Shown: positions 44,668 through 53,340 of the stretch, piece by piece | Numbering within the stretch: position 1 is the stretch's first letter | Layout of the letters: each line of letters begins with the position of its first letter | The notes under the pieces: model-generated | The model's database searches: none | What the model was told of the DNA's origin: nothing | The model's input: only the letters and a program-made list of their open reading frames with translations | Assembly: GCF_024397915.1 (NCBI RefSeq) | Contig: NZ_CP073347.1 | Span: 1,240,001 to 1,304,000 of the forward strand | DNA from: Marinobacterium rhizophilum | Lineage (GTDB): Bacteria; Pseudomonadota; Gammaproteobacteria; Pseudomonadales; Balneatricaceae | Direction of reading: 5' to 3' | DNA: 64,000 nucleotides | Position numbers and translations under genes: made by a program

Positions 44668-44831
44668 CTAGTGTAGTGTTGCACTCTTGGTGGTGCTTTA
44701 GAACGCGCTCATTTTTTCGCCAGCCAAGGCGTGAGGCGGAGTCATAGTGGGGCTACGGCGACAACGAACAACGCAGGATGGCGGAAAAAGGGGCCGTTAT
44801 AATCTTCATATAGCGTGAAACACTACACTAG
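44668..44831. mobile_element. MITE-like element with 13-bp terminal inverted repeats
   Basis: A 164-bp non-coding element bounded by perfect terminal repeats CTAGTGTAGTGTT and AACACTACACTAG. The interior has AT-rich and GGCG-rich blocks and no open frame for a transposase. The right end overlaps the last codons and stop of the IclR gene at 44823. Such elements move only with help from a transposase elsewhere, which is not in this window. Confidence 0.7.
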
Positions 44832-45617
44832 CCGTTCGTTCTTGGCCGACGGGGTATCCGTTACCAGATCCCCCAGTTCCAGCGCCGCCTGGCGCAAGAG
44901 GGGTTCAAATTCCAGCAGTTCATCCAGGGTTTTGCGCAGTATGGGGGCATGGGTGAATAGGCAGGCCATCAGCCGGCCGCTTGCGTCCTTGATCGGGACG
45001 GCGAAGGCGACCATGCCATCGACGAACTCTTCATTGTCGGTACCGCACTCATTCGCGGCCACCGCTAGCAGGGTCGATTCCAGTTCCAGTGGGTCAGTCA
45101 GGGTGTTACGGGTGCGCTTTTCCAGCACAAGCTGCTGGATGATGCGCTGGCGTTGAGTCTCGCCCAGGGAGCTCAGGTACAGTTTTCCGCTGGCGGTGCA
45201 GCCTACGGGCGTATGGCTGCCGACGGGCAAGTAGATCTGCAAGGGCCAGTTGGTCTGGACGCGGTCGTAATAGATCATCTCGGTGCCATCCGGGATGGCG
45301 ATACCGCAGGTTTCACCGACCTCGGCTGCCAGCTTTTTCAGGATCGCCTGGCGCAGGGCCTTGAAGCGGCTGGTGTAGAGCACGCCCAGGGCGATGCCGT
45401 GCAGCCGGTCGGCGGGCACCAGCAGACCACGCATGTTGGTTTGCAGGTAGCCCTCGGCCTCGAGTTGCTGCAACAGGCGATGCACACTGGGCTTGGGAAT
45501 ATCCAGTTGCAGGGCTAAATCGGCCGGACTCAGGGGGCGTTCGGCGCGAGACACCGCCTCGATGATCTCCATCACCCGGCTGATGGCGGAACCTTTTTCT
45601 CTGCGCTGAACGGCCAT
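44823..45617 (-). CDS. IclR-family transcriptional regulator
   Basis: A 264-residue IclR regulator: winged helix at about residues 10-70 (AISRVMEIIEAVSRAERPLSPADLALQLDIPKPSVHRLLQQLE) and an effector domain with GVTCA-like TPVGCTASGKLYLS and NECGTDNEEFVDGMVAFAVPI segments. The ATG at 45617 is chosen for AGGA 7 bases upstream; the frame is open up to 45671. It is encoded downstream of, and in the same direction as, the acrylate-type operon but is separated from it by a terminator, so it has its own promoter. It probably regulates that operon. Its last two codons and stop lie inside the MITE-like element. Confidence 0.85.
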   Translation of the reverse strand: MAVQRREKGSAISRVMEIIEAVSRAERPLSPADLALQLDIPKPSVHRLLQQLEAEGYLQTNMRGLLVPADRLHGIALGVLYTSRFKALRQAILKKLAAEVGETCGIAIPDGTEMIYYDRVQTNWPLQIYLPVGSHTPVGCTASGKLYLSSLGETQRQRIIQQLVLEKRTRNTLTDPLELESTLLAVAANECGTDNEEFVDGMVAFAVPIKDASGRLMACLFTHAPILRKTLDELLEFEPLLRQAALELGDLVTDTPSAKNERLV

Positions 45618-45689
45618 TGCATATCCTGTCATTCGAAGGTTGCGCCCACTATAAGCCAGAACCCGCATCACCGAAAAACAGTAAACGCA

Positions 45690-45712
45690 AAAAGGGGACT
45701 CAGGGTCCCCTT
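45690..45712 (-). terminator. intrinsic terminator of the acrylate-type operon
   Basis: Read on the minus strand, AAGGGGAC pairs with GTCCCCTT across 5 bases, then T residues follow. It lies about 100 bases after the semialdehyde dehydrogenase stop, ahead of the IclR gene. Confidence 0.75.
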
Positions 45713-45808
45713 AAACGTTGAATTTCAAGCACTCAGACACTGCAGCACCGAACCCACCCTGTCTCCGTACCGGCCAGCAGCAGGCCCTGACGAACAGCTC
45801 AGCGCCGG

Positions 45809-47305
45809 TTACTTCATGGTGGGCATGGAGAACTCAGCGCCTTCACGCACACCGGCCGAAGGCCAGCGCTGGGTGACTGTTTTGCGCTTGGTGTAGAAAC
45901 GCACGGCGTCGGGGCCGTAAGCATGCAGGTCGCCGAACAGCGAGCGCTTCCAGCCACCAAAGCTGTGGTAGGCCACGGGCACCGGCAGCGGCACGTTGAT
46001 GCCGACCATACCCACCTGGATATTGTCACTGAAGTAGCGGGCCGCTTCACCGTCGCGGGTAAAGATGCAGGTGCCGTTGCCGTACTCATGGCCGTCGATC
46101 AGGTCCATCGCTTGCTGCATGGTTTCCACGCGCACCACCTGCAGCACCGGGCCAAAGATTTCTTCCTGGTAGCTCACCATCTCCGGGGTCACGTTGTCGA
46201 TCAGGGTGCCGCCGACGAAGAAGCCATTGGCGTACCCTTGCACTTCGGGGTTGCGGCCATCGACCACCACCCGGGCGCCCTGTTCTTCGGCGCTGTTGAT
46301 GTAGCCGACCACCTTTTCCTGGTGTTGCCGGGTGATCACCGGACCGAAGTCGTTGCTGTTGTCGCTATGCGCCCCGACTTTCAGCTTTTTCATCGCTGCG
46401 GTCATCTTGGCGATCAGCGCATCAGCGGCGACATCACCCACGGCAACCGCCACCGACAGCGCCATGCAACGCTCACCGGATGACCCGAAGGCCGCTCCGA
46501 GCAGCTGGTTGACGGCATTGTCCATATCGGCATCCGGCATGACGATGGCGTGGTTCTTGGCGCCACCGAGCGCCTGGCAGCGCTTGCCGTTGGCAGTGGC
46601 GGTGCTGTAGATGTATTCGGCAATCGGGGTCGAACCGACGAAGCTGACCGCCTGGATGCGCTTATCGTGCAGCAGCGTGTCAACGGCTTCTTTGTCACCG
46701 TTGACGACGTTCATCACGCCATCGGGCAGACCGGCTTCGCGCAGCAGCTGGGCGATGAACAGGGTGGAGCTGGGATCGCGCTCGGACGGCTTGAGAATAA
46801 AGCAGTTACCGCACACCAGGGCCATGGGGTACATCCATAGCGGTACCATTGCCGGGAAGTTGAACGGCGTGATGCCGGCCACGACACCCAGCGGCTGAAA
46901 CTCGCTCCAGGAGTCGATACTGGGGCCGACGTTCTTGCTGTGCTCGCCCTTGAGCAACTCCGGCGCACCGCAGGCATACTCGACGTTTTCGATGCCGCGC
47001 TGCAGCTCGCCGGCGGCATCGTGGCCGATCTTGCCGTGCTCTTCACCGATCATCTGACAGATCTGATCGGCGTGTTTTTCCAGCAGTTCCTTGAACTTGA
47101 ACATGATCCGCGCGCGCTTGATGGCCGGGGTGTTGCGCCAGGCCGGATACGCCGCTTGGGCGGCAGCGATGGCCTGTTCCACGGTGGCTTTGGACGCCAG
47201 GTCGACCTGCTTGGTGGCGTCCCCGGTGGCGGGGTTGAAGACGTTCTGGCTGCGGGTGCCTTCGGTGATGATTTCGCCGTTGATCAGATGTCCGACGGTG
47301 TTCAT
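45809..47305 (-). CDS. mmsA: CoA-acylating (methyl)malonate-semialdehyde dehydrogenase
   Basis: A 498-residue MmsA-family dehydrogenase that oxidises malonate or methylmalonate semialdehyde, releasing CO2 and forming acetyl-CoA or propionyl-CoA with CoA as acceptor. Family marks are GIENVEYACGAPELLKGE, GITPFNFPAMVPLWM, ALGGAKNHAIVMPDAD and the nucleophile Cys in SSGERCMALS. The usual ALDH Glu is replaced by Asn in the GGAKNHA segment, as expected for CoA-acylating members. It is last in the operon with the iron alcohol dehydrogenase, hydratase and CoA-transferase, in which DddC holds the same place in acrylate/3-hydroxypropionate clusters. Valine or inositol catabolism are other uses of the family, but no such genes are nearby. 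Confidence 0.9.
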   Translation of the reverse strand: MNTVGHLINGEIITEGTRSQNVFNPATGDATKQVDLASKATVEQAIAAAQAAYPAWRNTPAIKRARIMFKFKELLEKHADQICQMIGEEHGKIGHDAAGELQRGIENVEYACGAPELLKGEHSKNVGPSIDSWSEFQPLGVVAGITPFNFPAMVPLWMYPMALVCGNCFILKPSERDPSSTLFIAQLLREAGLPDGVMNVVNGDKEAVDTLLHDKRIQAVSFVGSTPIAEYIYSTATANGKRCQALGGAKNHAIVMPDADMDNAVNQLLGAAFGSSGERCMALSVAVAVGDVAADALIAKMTAAMKKLKVGAHSDNSNDFGPVITRQHQEKVVGYINSAEEQGARVVVDGRNPEVQGYANGFFVGGTLIDNVTPEMVSYQEEIFGPVLQVVRVETMQQAMDLIDGHEYGNGTCIFTRDGEAARYFSDNIQVGMVGINVPLPVPVAYHSFGGWKRSLFGDLHAYGPDAVRFYTKRKTVTQRWPSAGVREGAEFSMPTMK

Positions 47306-47400
47306 AACATGTTCCTCAAAGTTGAATCGTGCCGCGTTGTGCAGCGCTCAGTCACACAGAATGGACAGGCTGCGCCTGTTTGTTGTTTTTAGCGCAGGCG

Positions 47401-48558
47401 TTACCAGAGCTGTTGGTAGATCTCGATGACGTCATCCGCACTGGGTACACGGGGGTTGTTGTTGGGGGAACCCGATGCCAGCGCCTGCTCGGCCATGGTC
47501 GGCAACAGGTCAAAGAACGCCTGGCGTTCAATGCCGAACTGCGCCGGCGTCGGCACCTTCAGCTCAGCGTTCAGGGCGATGAGTTCCTGCAGCAATTTGT
47601 GGTTGGCCTGCTCGTCGCTGTCCTGCTCGCGGGCCACACCCATGGCGCGGGCACAGTCGGCGTAACGCCCGGGGGCGGCCGGAATCGAGAACGCGGTGAC
47701 ACTGGGCAGCAGCATGGCGTTGGACAGCCCGTGGGGCACATGGAAGGCGGCGCCAATGGGTCGACTCATGCCGTGCACCAGGGCGACCGAGGCATTGGAG
47801 AACGCCACGCCGGCCAGGGTGGAACCCAGCATCATCGCCTCGCGGGCCTCCCTGTCGGACCCCTCATGGTAGGCACGGCGCAGATTCGGGCCGATCAGGC
47901 GCATCGCGGACAGTGCCTGGCTGTCACTGTAGGGGTTCGCTTTTTTGCTGACATAGGCTTCCATCGCGTGCGTCAGCGCATCGATACCGGTGTCGGCGGT
48001 AATGCGTGGCGGCAGGCTCAAGGTCAGGTTGAAATCGATCAGGGCCGCGACCGGCATGAACCCGATACCGACACAGAGCATCTTCTCATCGCTGGTCTCG
48101 TCGGTAATGATGGTGAAACGCGTCACCTCGGAGCCGGTTCCGGCGGTGGTGGGAATCGCGATAATGGGCAGGCCGGCCTCAATCACCATACGGGGAAACT
48201 TGTAGTCCTGCATCGTGCCGCCGTGGCGGGCCAGAATCGCGATCGCCTTGGCACTGTCGATCGGGCTGCCGCCGCCAAGCGCGATAATGCAGTCGTAATC
48301 CCCATCACGCGTTATGTCGACACCCGCCTGAATGGAACGGACGGTCGGCTCGGGGACGGTATCGGCGAACACATCGGCGGATACCTGATGCTCGGCCAGG
48401 CATTTTTGAATGCGACCGGCGTAGCCCAGTTCCACCATCATCTTGTCGGTAATGATCAGCGGGCGCGTGCAGCCAAGGCTCGCCAGGACAGTGGGCGTAT
48501 CCTGGCTGGCTCCGTCGCCAACCTGCATGATGCGCGGAAGAATCACTTGAGTAGACAT
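47401..48558 (-). CDS. iron-containing alcohol dehydrogenase, candidate 3-hydroxypropionate dehydrogenase
   Basis: A 385-residue group III alcohol dehydrogenase. The NAD domain shows DTVPEPTV and ALGGGSPIDSAKAIA, and the metal region shows DALTHAMEAYVS and LVHGMSRPIGAAFHVPHGLSNA with the His ligands. The start at 48558 has AGGAG upstream; a longer frame to 48774 overlaps the hydratase gene and lacks a site. In the operon it lies between the hydratase and the semialdehyde dehydrogenase, the position of the 3-hydroxypropionate dehydrogenase DddA, so malonate semialdehyde is the likely product. Some reported 3-hydroxypropionate dehydrogenases are GMC flavoproteins, as I recall, so this assignment rests on position. 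Confidence 0.85.
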   Translation of the reverse strand: MSTQVILPRIMQVGDGASQDTPTVLASLGCTRPLIITDKMMVELGYAGRIQKCLAEHQVSADVFADTVPEPTVRSIQAGVDITRDGDYDCIIALGGGSPIDSAKAIAILARHGGTMQDYKFPRMVIEAGLPIIAIPTTAGTGSEVTRFTIITDETSDEKMLCVGIGFMPVAALIDFNLTLSLPPRITADTGIDALTHAMEAYVSKKANPYSDSQALSAMRLIGPNLRRAYHEGSDREAREAMMLGSTLAGVAFSNASVALVHGMSRPIGAAFHVPHGLSNAMLLPSVTAFSIPAAPGRYADCARAMGVAREQDSDEQANHKLLQELIALNAELKVPTPAQFGIERQAFFDLLPTMAEQALASGSPNNNPRVPSADDVIEIYQQLW

Positions 48559-48673
48559 ATCGACTCCTGAATTTCGGATCATTCGAGACAGCAGGCCCCT
48601 GAATCTGGAAAACCCATATGCCATCTCCGTATTCTGTGAAGCAGCGCCACCGGTCGATGGCGCTATTCTGGAG

Positions 48674-49552
48674 CTAGCGGTGCCGGAAAACCGGGGCGCG
48701 CTTGGCGATGAACGCATGCATGCCCTCTTTCTGACCCTCAGTCGCAAAGGCCGCCTGGAACAGACGCCGTTCATGACGGATGCCCTCGTTCAGGCTGGTC
48801 TCGAATGCGACATTGACCGCTTCCTTGGCCATGCGCACGGCAGGGCTGTTGTAGCCTGCAATGGTGTGTGCCGCTTCCAGTGCGGTTTGCAGCAGCTCCT
48901 TTGAAGGCACTACCCGTGCCACCAGGCCCGCCGCCTTGGCTTCGTGCACGTCGATAGTGCGCCCGGTCAGAATAAGATCCATGGCCAGCGCCTTGCCGAC
49001 AGCGTTGGTCAGACGCTGCGAGCCGCCTATGCCTGGCAAAATGCCGAGTTTGATCTCCGGCTGGCCGAATTGCGCATCTTCCGCGGCAATGATGAAATCG
49101 CACATCAGCGCCAGTTCGCAACCGCCGCCCAGGGCATACCCCCCCACGGCGGCGATGATCGGCTTGCTGATCAGGCGCAGCGCATCCCAGGGCGCAAAGA
49201 TGTCGTCGCAATAAAACTCTGCGTAGCTCAGATTCGCCATTTCCTCGATATCAGCCCCGGCGGCAAAGGCGCGGGCGCTGCCGGTAATCACGATGGCACC
49301 GATGTTGTCGTCGGCGTTGAAAGCCTTGAGGGTTTCGATGACCTCCCGGGCCAGTTGCCGGTTCAGGGCATTGAGGCTTTTGGGACGGTGCAGGGTGATA
49401 ATGCCTACCCGTTCGCGCCGTTCGACCAGGATGGTTTGCAAAGTATCCGCGGCCGGTTTCACCGCAGCAGGTGCGGTATCGGGTTGCTTCGCGGCATTGC
49501 TCTGTTCTGTGCTGACTGACTTAAGCGGGTTGCTGGTTTTTGTTGTCATCAT
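48674..49552 (-). CDS. enoyl-CoA hydratase, candidate acryloyl-CoA hydratase (AcuK-like)
   Basis: A 292-residue crotonase. Both catalytic glutamates of true hydratases are present: Glu146 in GGGCELALM and Glu166 in QPEIKLG. The oxyanion segment FAAGADIEEM is near 96-105. A low-complexity N-terminal extension of about 36 residues (Ser/Ala/Pro/Lys-rich) precedes the fold and is not usual. It follows the CoA-transferase gene by 27 bases. With that partner it would hydrate acryloyl-CoA to 3-hydroxypropionyl-CoA; crotonyl-CoA is the conventional alternative. AGGT lies just upstream of the double ATG. Confidence 0.85.
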   Translation of the reverse strand: MMTTKTSNPLKSVSTEQSNAAKQPDTAPAAVKPAADTLQTILVERRERVGIITLHRPKSLNALNRQLAREVIETLKAFNADDNIGAIVITGSARAFAAGADIEEMANLSYAEFYCDDIFAPWDALRLISKPIIAAVGGYALGGGCELALMCDFIIAAEDAQFGQPEIKLGILPGIGGSQRLTNAVGKALAMDLILTGRTIDVHEAKAAGLVARVVPSKELLQTALEAAHTIAGYNSPAVRMAKEAVNVAFETSLNEGIRHERRLFQAAFATEGQKEGMHAFIAKRAPVFRHR

Positions 49553-49579
49553 GGGTACCTGAGGGTCTCGGATATGGAT

Positions 49580-50848
49580 TTAGACGGCAGAAGCGGCCTG
49601 GTAAAGCGCGTCTGGCCCAGTGTCATCGACATCGCCATCATCGTGCGTCGTCGGCGCGTAAGCACCGTTGCTGGCCATGAGTTCTTCAAGAATCGCCTCG
49701 CGATGCGCGTTCAGCGCGGGAGACTGGATCGGTACTTCGGGGTCCACTTCTGACAGGGTGCTCATCTTGATAGGGTTACCGGCGGTGCGCACCGCCCGCT
49801 CGCCTTCCCCTTTCACCTTGACGATCATGTTGCGCGCGAGCAGCTGCGGATGGCTGAAGAGCCGATCGATGGTATTGATCGGCGCACAGGGCACACCGGC
49901 TTCATTAAGGGCATCAATCCAGTGCTGCATCGGTTGCGTACCGGTGATCGCTTCGATATCACGCACCAGTTGCTGGCGATTCTGCACCCGCAGATCATTG
50001 GTCAGGAATTCTGCCTTGAGCGCCAGATGTGGCGACCCCAGGGCGTCGGCCATCAGCAGGAACAGGGTGTCATTACCCGCGCAGATCACGAACTTGCCGT
50101 CAGCGGCCATAAAGGTTTCAAAGGGTGCCAGCGAAGGATGATTGTCCCCTGTACGCGTTGGCACGACGCCCTCCACATCGTAGCGGGCCAGTGCCGTCTC
50201 CATCAGGGCGGCCTGGCAGTCGAGCATGCCGATATCCACACGCGCCCCCTGGGCATCGCGGGTTCGGCTGTAGAGTGCCGACAGGATACCCACCACGCCA
50301 AAGAGCGCAGCCCCCAGGTCGCCAAAGCTGGTGCCCACGCGGGCAGGCTCTTCATCGGGCCAGCCGGTCAGGCTCATGACCCCGCCCATCGCCTGCACTA
50401 CCATGTCGTAGCCCGGCAACTCACTGAACGGCCCGCTGTGACCAAAGCCAGAAATCGAGGTGTAGACAATATGAGGATGTGTTTTGGCGAGCCTCTCGGG
50501 ACCGTAGCCCAGACGCTCCATGACGCCGGGGCGGAAGTTCTCGACCACCACGTCGCAACTGTCCAGCAACCGTTCCAGCAGCTCGCGGTCACGGGGCGAT
50601 TTTATGTCCAGCGAAATGCTTTCCTTGCCGCGGTTGAAGCACATGAAATAAGCGGAATCCACGCCCACGAAGGGGCCGAATGCGCGGGTGTCATCCCCCG
50701 TGCCAAACCGCTCAACCTTGATGACCCGTGCGCCCAGATCTGCCAGCACCATGGTGCAATAGGGACCTGCCAGCACGCGTGAGAAATCCAGCACGGTAAT
50801 ACCGGACAATGGGCCGGGCTTCTTTTCTGTTTCGTTTGTTTGCGCCAT
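49580..50848 (-). CDS. class III CoA-transferase (CaiB/BaiF), candidate AcuN-like
   Basis: A 422-residue family III CoA-transferase. It begins GPLSGITVLDFSRVLAGPYCTMVLADLGARVIKVE and has the catalytic Asp177 in GTSFGDLGAAL. RGKESISLDIKSP and the C-terminal APINTIDRLFSHPQLLARNM segment are typical. The last 30 residues are an acidic tail. It is the first gene of the four-gene operon, and the family and position match AcuN of acrylate/DMSP catabolism, which activates acrylate with CoA. A carnitine or crotonobetaine role (CaiB) is the main alternative given the carnitine genes elsewhere in the window. Confidence 0.85.
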   Translation of the reverse strand: MAQTNETEKKPGPLSGITVLDFSRVLAGPYCTMVLADLGARVIKVERFGTGDDTRAFGPFVGVDSAYFMCFNRGKESISLDIKSPRDRELLERLLDSCDVVVENFRPGVMERLGYGPERLAKTHPHIVYTSISGFGHSGPFSELPGYDMVVQAMGGVMSLTGWPDEEPARVGTSFGDLGAALFGVVGILSALYSRTRDAQGARVDIGMLDCQAALMETALARYDVEGVVPTRTGDNHPSLAPFETFMAADGKFVICAGNDTLFLLMADALGSPHLALKAEFLTNDLRVQNRQQLVRDIEAITGTQPMQHWIDALNEAGVPCAPINTIDRLFSHPQLLARNMIVKVKGEGERAVRTAGNPIKMSTLSEVDPEVPIQSPALNAHREAILEELMASNGAYAPTTHDDGDVDDTGPDALYQAASAV

Positions 50849-51485
50849 AAGTGTTGCTCCGACCGCCAGTTATTATTTGGGTTGCGCCAATAACGATACG
50901 AAACATATCACTATAAGAATTCGATCGGGAACTAGACAATAGTTTAAGAGCTGCCGAAACGAGATCCGCTGTCGTTCTCATTGCGGACCTGCAAGGCCCG
51001 AAGGCGCCGGCTCAACCCCGGGCAACTGATGGATGGATGGATGGGTGGCTGGGTGGATGGATGGCTGAAGCCTGCGAATACCGGGTCCAGACGTTGCAGC
51101 TGGCCTGCGGCTCTGTGCGGGCTGATGGCAACCGACCTGCCCCCTGGCGCGCGCCGCGTTCGGCCAAGTGAAGGCGGGCTTGCGCCCCGGGCCTGCAAGC
51201 CTGGATCATTGATCACGGCATCCAGTCGACAAACTTCTGTAATTTCGGCCCGTTTCAACGATAATAGCCACTCACTGCAGGATCGCAGGACTTCAGAATC
51301 AGGATGATTCGACGATTCCCCTTGATCGGCCATGCCCCAGGCGGCGCCGATTACGATTCTGCGTTATGCTTTTCGCAATCGGGTGTCCGGGCTATGCCAG
51401 TCTGACCAGGGTACGATTGCGGAGCTTTCACCTTCCCGCAATTGGCCTGTCGGCTGCTACGGGCTGAATACAGGGAACCTTTTGG
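50849..51485. other. gene-free region with a possible operator and a GGAT microsatellite
   Basis: About 640 bases without a supported gene. The left end must hold the promoter of the CoA-transferase operon. GATACGAAACATATC at 50895-50909 is an imperfect dyad that could be an IclR-type operator (weak). A tetranucleotide GGAT tract lies at 51027-51065. The remainder shows no coding signal that I can follow. Confidence 0.45.
51027..51065. repeat. GGAT tetranucleotide microsatellite
   Basis: A tract of imperfect GGAT/GGGT repeats, including runs of three to four units, in non-coding sequence. It has the look of a slippage-prone tract, with no gene in which it would change the frame. Confidence 0.7.
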
Positions 51486-51497
51486 GTGATTGTCTAT

Positions 51498-51833
51498 ATG
51501 AGCGGAATTGATTCCAGCTATGCCGTTGTCAGTAATCCGAACCTCGAATTCTGGGTTCTTGAATACACCTGGGACAGCGAAGCCAGCGAGATAGGTCACA
51601 CCTCCCAGCACCCGCTGATTGGGTTCGCCTACGGGGACAACCGCACCCTGGCCCTCACGCCCATGGGCAGCTACCGGGTACTGGGGGCCTGCCCGGAACT
51701 CTCGTCCCAGGGCGGATTTTACCGGCTTGAGCCCACCCGCACCGATACCCTGGCCTACCTGGTGCGCTCCACCCGCAGCCAGGCGCTGGAGTCCATCGTC
51801 GAGCGTGAATTCCGGGCATTCAATCGGCGCTAA
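51498..51833 (+). CDS. uncharacterised small protein
   Basis: A 111-residue protein I do not recognise. It begins MSGIDSSYAVVSNPNLEFWVLEYTWD and has a YRVLGACPELSSQGGFYRLEP middle and a SQALESIVEREFRAFNRR tail. It has no signal or membrane segment. The ATG at 51498 is preferred because GGTGATT, matching the extended ribosome site, lies just upstream; a GTG at 51486 is in frame. Base composition is like the flanking genes. It ends near a bidirectional terminator shared with the ureohydrolase gene. Confidence 0.6.
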   Translation: MSGIDSSYAVVSNPNLEFWVLEYTWDSEASEIGHTSQHPLIGFAYGDNRTLALTPMGSYRVLGACPELSSQGGFYRLEPTRTDTLAYLVRSTRSQALESIVEREFRAFNRR

Positions 51834-51881
51834 CCCAGGCAGAAAAACCCGCGCAAGCAGGTATCGGGGGATCAGAAAAGG

Positions 51882-51911
51882 CGCTGGCGGCCAGACACCG
51901 CCAGCGTTTTT
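51882..51911. terminator. bidirectional intrinsic terminator
   Basis: CGCTGGCGG pairs with CCGCCAGCG across 7 bases, followed by TTTTT on the plus strand and by TTTT after two C residues on the minus strand. It lies between two convergent genes and can serve both. Confidence 0.8.
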
Positions 51912-51914
51912 GCG

Positions 51915-52883
51915 TCAGGCCGACTGGCTGCGTAAGGCACGGCCATGGAAGACATAGCCGATCAGGTTCATCAGTACCTGGGCCGCCAGAATGCTGGTGG
52001 AGCCGGTCTGGTCATAGTCCGGCGCCACTTCACACAGGTCGATTCCCACCACGTCACCACTGAGCGCCACGCCCTGCAGTATTTCCATTACCTCGTAGTA
52101 CTGAAAGCCACCATGGCTCGGGGTGCCGGTACCCGGTGCGATGGACGGGTCGAAACCGTCGATATCGATGGTGATGTAGTAGTTCACACCCTTGGGAATC
52201 AGCTCCAGCACCCCCGCCGCACCCAGGCGACGCACATCGCGTACCGACAAAATGGTTGACCCTACCGCCTCGGCGGCCTTGTGATCGGCGCGGTTGGACG
52301 AGGACACGTTGCGGATGCCCAGCTGCGTCATGCCGGTAACGAAGTCCTGCTCGGAGGCCCGGCGAATCGGGTTGCCGTGGCCAAAACGCACGCCATGACG
52401 CTCGTCAACAAAATCCAGGTGGGCATCGATCTGGATGATATGGATCGGCCCCCGTCCCTCGAAGGCACGAATGCAGGGCGCGTTGACCGAATGGTCGCCG
52501 CCGACGACGACGGGCAGTGCACCGGCGTCGAGCATCTTGCGCACGCCGTACTCGATGTTGGCATGACTCTTCTCGGTGTTGGTGTGCACCATGTCGGCAT
52601 CACCGATATCGACGATATCGACGCCCTCCAGGTACATCACGTCATCTTCATAGGAGTAGGCGCCGCCGTGGCCGAACGAAAACAGCGTTGAGGCTTCGCG
52701 AATGGAACGCGGCCCCATGCGGGCGCCGGAACGCCACTGGGTCCCGCAGTCAAAGGGCGCGCCCATAAAGGCCACGTCGGCCTTAATGTTGTCCCAGTCT
52801 TCGCAGGTGCGGTTCTTGCCAAAGGTGCAGAAGCCGACAAACGGCAGGTTCAGCCGACCTTTTTCGTAGGCGTTTTCACTCAT
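51915..52883 (-). CDS. ureohydrolase (agmatinase/guanidinobutyrase family)
   Basis: A 322-residue metal-dependent ureohydrolase. The metal ligands are complete: His131 in GGDHS, D153-A-H155-L-D157, and D240-I-D242 in DIDGFDPS. GAPFDCGTQWRSGARMGPRSIRE and GTGTPSHGG are typical of SpeB-like enzymes. It would release urea from agmatine, 4-guanidinobutyrate, 3-guanidinopropionate or a related guanidino compound; the exact substrate cannot be read. GAGGAG before ATG 52883 sets the start. It follows the aldehyde dehydrogenase gene on the same strand but two repeat elements lie between them. A route from putrescine-type amines to 4-aminobutyraldehyde would link the two (inference). Confidence 0.85.
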   Translation of the reverse strand: MSENAYEKGRLNLPFVGFCTFGKNRTCEDWDNIKADVAFMGAPFDCGTQWRSGARMGPRSIREASTLFSFGHGGAYSYEDDVMYLEGVDIVDIGDADMVHTNTEKSHANIEYGVRKMLDAGALPVVVGGDHSVNAPCIRAFEGRGPIHIIQIDAHLDFVDERHGVRFGHGNPIRRASEQDFVTGMTQLGIRNVSSSNRADHKAAEAVGSTILSVRDVRRLGAAGVLELIPKGVNYYITIDIDGFDPSIAPGTGTPSHGGFQYYEVMEILQGVALSGDVVGIDLCEVAPDYDQTGSTSILAAQVLMNLIGYVFHGRALRSQSA

Positions 52884-52975
52884 TATTTGTTCTCCTCGAT
52901 CAGGGCTGACGGTTACAACCAGCCTGGTCATTTATCTAAAAATTCAGTCTGTACTCGCAAGGAAACGGGCAAACC

Positions 52976-53141
52976 GTAGGATGGGTCAGGCGCGCATCGC
53001 ACATTCCCTGTCATCCTTCGAGATCCGGGCGGGCCCTAACCCATCATGGGTACGGCAATCCGAGGGAATGATGGGTTACGCGACGCCCAAACAACCGGCT
53101 GGCATTGGGGCTGTTTCAAGTGCGTCGCTAACCCATCCTAC
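52976..53141. repeat. palindromic repeat element, copy 1
   Basis: About 166 bp. The outer ends GTAGGATGGGT and ACCCATCCTAC are inverted repeats. Inner segments TAACCCATCAT and ATGATGGGTTACGCG form a second, nested dyad. No coding potential. It is related along its length to copy 2 at 53155-53319. Confidence 0.7.
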
Positions 53142-53154
53142 AAAGCTGTGGACC

Positions 53155-53319
53155 GTAGGATGGGTTAGGCGCGCATTGCACGGATCCCAGCGCCCGTGCG
53201 GATCCCGGGCGCACCGTAACCCATCATTGACCGCGACCATTGGCATGATGGGTTACGCGACGCCTGGACCATTAGATGGCTCAGATAAATATGCATGATG
53301 CGTCGCTAACCCATCCTAC
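53155..53319. repeat. palindromic repeat element, copy 2
   Basis: About 165 bp in the same orientation as copy 1 and separated from it by 13 bases. The ends read GTAGGATGGGTTAG and CTAACCCATCCTAC, with the same nested TAACCCATCAT/GATGGGTTA dyad inside. The centre differs from copy 1 but the arms are conserved. The pair fills the gap between the ureohydrolase and aldehyde dehydrogenase genes. Confidence 0.7.
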
Positions 53320-53340
53320 GTTCAGGTCAAGCCGTGTCTC

